NCBI RefSeq assembly: GCF_002797435.1
Contig: NZ_PGEN01000001.1
Coordinates: 1,054,001-1,118,000 of the forward strand
Origin: Sphingomonas koreensis
GTDB lineage: Bacteria > Pseudomonadota > Alphaproteobacteria > Sphingomonadales > Sphingomonadaceae
Direction: 5' to 3'
DNA: 64,000 nt
This document shows positions 61,455 to 64,000 of this stretch, piece after piece. The position numbers were made by a program, and so were the translations under genes. The notes under the pieces are model-generated. The model was not told the DNA's origin, ran no database searches, and was given only the letters and a program-made list of their open reading frames with translations. How positions within the stretch are numbered: the stretch's first letter is position 1; each line of letters opens with the position of its first letter.

Positions 61455-62888
61455 TCAGCGGCCCGCGGACACCCTTGCTGGTACAGCATGGCTGACCTGG
61501 AACCGGCCCGCCTGAGTGGCCAGCCGGGTGGCGTCGTCATGCAGCGACCGGGCCGACACGCTGTTCTGTTCGATCATCGACGCATTCTGCTGCGTCGCCT
61601 GATCCATCGTCCCCACGACCGTGTTGATCTCCGAAATCGCACTCGATTGCGCCGAATTGTCGTCCGACATCTGCGCGATGAGCGCGTGAACACGCTCGAA
61701 CTTCGTCGCCACGCCGTTCAGCGCATCGTCGACCCGGCTCACGGCGCCGACGGCAAGCTCGATCTCCGACTGGGTGGCGGACAGGCCCTCGCGCGCCTTG
61801 CGGGCCTCCTCCTCGGCACGCATGGCGAGCGCACGAACCAGATCGGCGACCACGGCAAAGCCGCGCCCCGCCTCACCGGCCCGTCCGGCCTCGACAGCGG
61901 CGTTCATCGCCAGCACGCGCGTCTGGAATGCGATCTTGTCGACCCCCTCGATCACCGTGTCGATGCCGCGCGCGCTCTCATGCACCACCTGCATCGTCTG
62001 CACGGCGTCGCTCGCGCCGGTCTTGCCCTGCTCCATCGCCACGCGCGCCTCGTCCGCGATGGTGAGCGTTTCGCGCGCACCCGAGGCGGTCGTCCTGACG
62101 CGTGCCTCGACCTGGCCGAGCGCGGCGGCGGTCTGCTCGAGCGCCGCGGCGTTGCTCTCCATGCGGCGCGCCAGGCTTTCCGACGCTGCGGCGATGTCGT
62201 GCGATCCGCCCTTGATCGCGCCGGAAGCGCTCACCACCGACCCGATCGTCGCACGCAGATTGGCAAGCGTCGCATTGTACGACCGCTCGAGCGAGGCGAA
62301 GGCGGATGGCAGGCCAGCGATATCCTCCGCGAGATCGCCGTCCGCCAGCCGCGCCAATGCGTCGTCCAGCGTCGCGATCGCCCGGTTCCGCTCGGCCGCC
62401 GCTTCGTCGAAATAGGTTGAGATGGACAATTCCATGTCGAGCAGCGCCGCCTTGGTCAGTGCCGCGATCATCTCGCCCCGCCCGGCACGCAGGCCGGGCA
62501 GCCGCCGCCACGGCGGCGACGCGCGGTCGACGGCGCGGACGATATCCTCCAGGACCAGGCTGTACGCGCCGATATACCAGCGCGGCTCCAGACCGATCCG
62601 CGCGTGAACCGCGCCAATCCGCCTGACGCTGCTATAATAGTCGGCGTCGAACCTGCCGTTGATCAGGTGCATCCAGTGACGGGTCTGCGCGGCATGTGCC
62701 GACGCGACATGCGCATCGTCGCGAAAGAAGCGCGCAGTTTCAGGGGTGGATCGCGCACGCGCATAGAAGCGGTCCAGGGCCGGGCCGATGCTGCGCTCGA
62801 CGATCGGGCGCGCCGCCCGAAGCGCGTCGCGCTGCCTCTCGTTCAGCTCGAAGAACCGGAGCCGCGCTTCAATGTCGGTGACACTCAT
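61455..62888 (-). CDS. globin-coupled aerotaxis receptor (HemAT-like)
   Basis: The 477-residue soluble receptor has an N-terminal protoglobin domain (about residues 1-160) with proximal heme His95 in [19 protein letters not shown] linker follows, then an MCP signalling domain with tip [20 protein letters not shown] and [20 protein letters not shown]. It likely binds O2 and signals to CheA. It lies 51 bp upstream of the atypical MCP-like gene on the same strand, so they may be co-expressed. Confidence 0.92.
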   Translation of the reverse strand: MSVTDIEARLRFFELNERQRDALRAARPIVERSIGPALDRFYARARSTPETARFFRDDAHVASAHAAQTRHWMHLINGRFDADYYSSVRRIGAVHARIGLEPRWYIGAYSLVLEDIVRAVDRASPPWRRLPGLRAGRGEMIAALTKAALLDMELSISTYFDEAAAERNRAIATLDDALARLADGDLAEDIAGLPSAFASLERSYNATLANLRATIGSVVSASGAIKGGSHDIAAASESLARRMESNAAALEQTAAALGQVEARVRTTASGARETLTIADEARVAMEQGKTGASDAVQTMQVVHESARGIDTVIEGVDKIAFQTRVLAMNAAVEAGRAGEAGRGFAVVADLVRALAMRAEEEARKAREGLSATQSEIELAVGAVSRVDDALNGVATKFERVHALIAQMSDDNSAQSSAISEINTVVGTMDQATQQNASMIEQNSVSARSLHDDATRLATQAGRFQVSHAVPARVSAGR

Positions 62889-63195
62889 CTTTCGTCCTCA
62901 TTGCGGTCGAACACCCGGCCCCCACCGAAAACCGCATGTTGTTATGATAGGATGGGAACCGCATTTCCGGTCTTGCGGCGCCGTTTATCTTCCACCGCAT
63001 CCGCCCGGCTTCATGACGCGCGGGCGAAGGTGGCCGAAAGGCCAGGTTTCGCCGACGCAAATAAGGAGAAGCCCTTAGTTGGAAGGTCATACAACATGAC
63101 GCAACGTGGACCGAGGGTTCGGGGGACGGTCTCTACTATCTGTCAATCGCGCGCCCTTGGGGGGGCGGGAATCAAGATCGAGAGCGTGTGCAAAG
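62889..63195. other. intergenic region, 307 bp
   Basis: This gap lies between divergent genes. It has a short hairpin TGGCC-GAAA-GGCCA and a repeated AACCGCAT near 62930-62975, but no convincing gene. Promoters for both sides are expected here but were not pinned down. Confidence 0.5.
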
Positions 63196-63495
63196 ATGTT
63201 CGATGGGCTGGAAACCACCGTCGTCGCGGCAGATGTGCCGGTATTAGAGTTCGAGTTCAGACTGAAACTGCGGGTCGAATGCCCGGCCACCTTGTGGCGG
63301 GCTGCAGCCAGGCATTGCGGAAGCCATATCGATGCTTCGATCGATGACATCGCCGAACTGATCGGCCCCGAGGAAGATCCGTCGATCGCCGATTGCCTGA
63401 TGGCGCTGGCGCTTCCCGCCAGGATCGCCGGCTGCACCATGACGAACGTGTCGATCGGCACCGAAGTCGCGCCGGTGCGCTACGACGACGGCTAG
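63196..63495 (+). CDS. hypothetical protein next to flgD
   Basis: The 99-residue protein starts at the ATG of MFDGLETTVVAADVPVLEF; an in-frame GTG at 63106 would extend it. It is acidic with three Cys (VECPATL, HCGSH, IADCLM) and a GCTMTN stretch. No signal peptide or known domain was recognised. It converges on flgD with a hairpin between. The ribosome site is weak. Confidence 0.55.
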   Translation: MFDGLETTVVAADVPVLEFEFRLKLRVECPATLWRAAARHCGSHIDASIDDIAELIGPEEDPSIADCLMALALPARIAGCTMTNVSIGTEVAPVRYDDG

Positions 63496-63500
63496 ACCGC

Positions 63501-63527
63501 GGGCCGATCCGGCATCCGGACCGGCCC
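63501..63527. terminator. convergent terminator hairpin before flgD
   Basis: The stem GGGCCG-A-TCCGG / CCGGA-C-CGGCCC pairs 11 bp with one A-C mismatch and a CAT loop. It lies between genes ending at 63495 and 63535. Confidence 0.65.
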
Positions 63528-63534
63528 GGGTCGA

Positions 63535-64000
63535 TCACGTGCCGGCCGAAACCGCGACCAGCCCGTAGAGCGGCATGCGGATGCCGTTGACGCCCAGCAT
63601 GATCTCACCCCCGCTGGCGACGACATCGGTGACCTTGGCCACCGAATTGATCGTGGTCTCCAGCTTATCGCCGTTCGCCGTGGTTGCCTTGACCGCCAGC
63701 GTATAGGCGCCGTCCGGCGCGCGCGTGCCGTCGCTCTTCTTGCCGTCCCATTCGAACCGGCCCTGCGCCTTCGGATCGAGCGTCACCGTGTTCACGACCT
63801 TGCCCGATGCATCGGTGATCGTCGCGGTGATCGCGGTGGGCGTCCCGTTCACATGATAGGTCCATTTCGCCGGATCGGTGCCGAGGCCGGCGACGGCGGA
63901 ATCGAAGCGCGCCTCGCGCCCGATGAAGCTCGATGCCTGCGACATCTGCTGGGCGCCGAGCTGCGACAGGATATCCTTCAGCGCGCCGGTCTGCTGGATC
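63535..64000 (-). CDS. flgD: flagellar hook assembly protein FlgD, C-terminal part
   Basis: FlgD caps the growing hook. The frame is open through the window edge, so the N-terminus is missing. Visible are the end of the N-terminal region (TGALKDILSQLGAQQ, then SQASSFIGREARFD) and the FlgD Ig-like/tudor part (ITATITDASGKVVNTV, GRFEWDGKKSDGTRAPDGAYTLAVKA). The conserved end GVNGIRMPLYGLVAV is typical. The methionine at 63945 is internal. It places this window beside flagellar genes. Confidence 0.9.
   Translation of the reverse strand, partial: IQQTGALKDILSQLGAQQMSQASSFIGREARFDSAVAGLGTDPAKWTYHVNGTPTAITATITDASGKVVNTVTLDPKAQGRFEWDGKKSDGTRAPDGAYTLAVKATTANGDKLETTINSVAKVTDVVASGGEIMLGVNGIRMPLYGLVAVSAGT

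Noticed and set aside
59187..62420. A 1077-residue plus-strand frame opposite the two sensor genes
   Set aside because: It is antisense to both the MCP-like and globin-MCP genes and shows no domain or motif.
1..64000. CRISPR array, tRNA, rRNA or complete insertion sequence
   Set aside because: No regular direct repeats, cloverleaf-like segments, ribosomal sequence or transposase gene were seen.

Overview
The window is one continuous stretch of high-GC bacterial chromosome with densely packed genes, many joined by 4-bp ATGA/GTGA overlaps. The gene families suggest an aerobic, flagellated alphaproteobacterium of the Sphingomonadaceae type. They include an alphaproteobacterial SspB, an ATP12-family F1 chaperone, PEP-CTERM proteins, a CYP153-like P450, DUF885 peptidase, a PepSY/TonB copper cluster and a che cluster next to flgD. 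No rRNA, tRNA, CRISPR array, integrase or intact insertion sequence was seen. The genus is an inference.

Layout. 1-8.4 kb: end of tgt, a small membrane protein, an M16 protease, a SleB-type hydrolase, three small envelope proteins, manA and divergent bamD. 8.5-16.1 kb: recN, an M23-like protein, an exported methyltransferase, an APC permease, a DUF885 peptidase and a lipoprotein. 16.3-24.9 kb: an overlapping crcB-rluA-HAD-membrane protein-ATP12 unit, then gmk, fumC, a LysR/SDR divergent pair and sspB. 25.0-29.3 kb: the histidine run hisB-yciI-hisH-hisA-hisF, two tiny PEP-CTERM-type genes, then hisE and a HIT protein. 29.4-46.2 kb: mixed housekeeping and accessory genes (APC transporter, adenosine kinase-like, queG, an ABC exporter, CYP153-like P450, msrB, dodecin, CHAP, extensin-like, NUDIX, a DNA methyltransferase-nuclease fusion, rluE). 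46.2-51.3 kb: a copper-type cluster (DUF2946, small protein, PepSY-TM, TonB receptor, PCu(A)C, SCO). 51.5-64 kb: chemotaxis and motility (STAS, cheY, cheA, cheW, MCP, cheW, terminator, cheR, cheB, an atypical soluble MCP-like protein, a globin-coupled MCP, flgD).

How they work together. The his genes make imidazoleglycerol phosphate and onward intermediates. Tgt and QueG are the base-exchange and last steps of tRNA queuosine formation. The copper cluster looks like outer-membrane uptake, inner-membrane redox or transfer, then periplasmic delivery to cytochrome oxidase. The che genes form a full CheA/W/Y/R/B pathway but lack a recognisable cheZ.

The most unusual item is the 580-residue soluble protein at 59661-61403. 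It has a weak MCP-like hairpin, a D-I-T-R-Q motif matching the CheZ active site (D-L-T-G-Q) and an acidic C-terminus resembling CheZ's CheY-binding tail. It is proposed as a CheZ-like phosphatase on an MCP-like scaffold. Other items of interest are the PEP-CTERM pair inside the his run with unusual translation-start arrangements, the exported methyltransferase, the methyltransferase-nuclease fusion and several inverted repeats over start regions.
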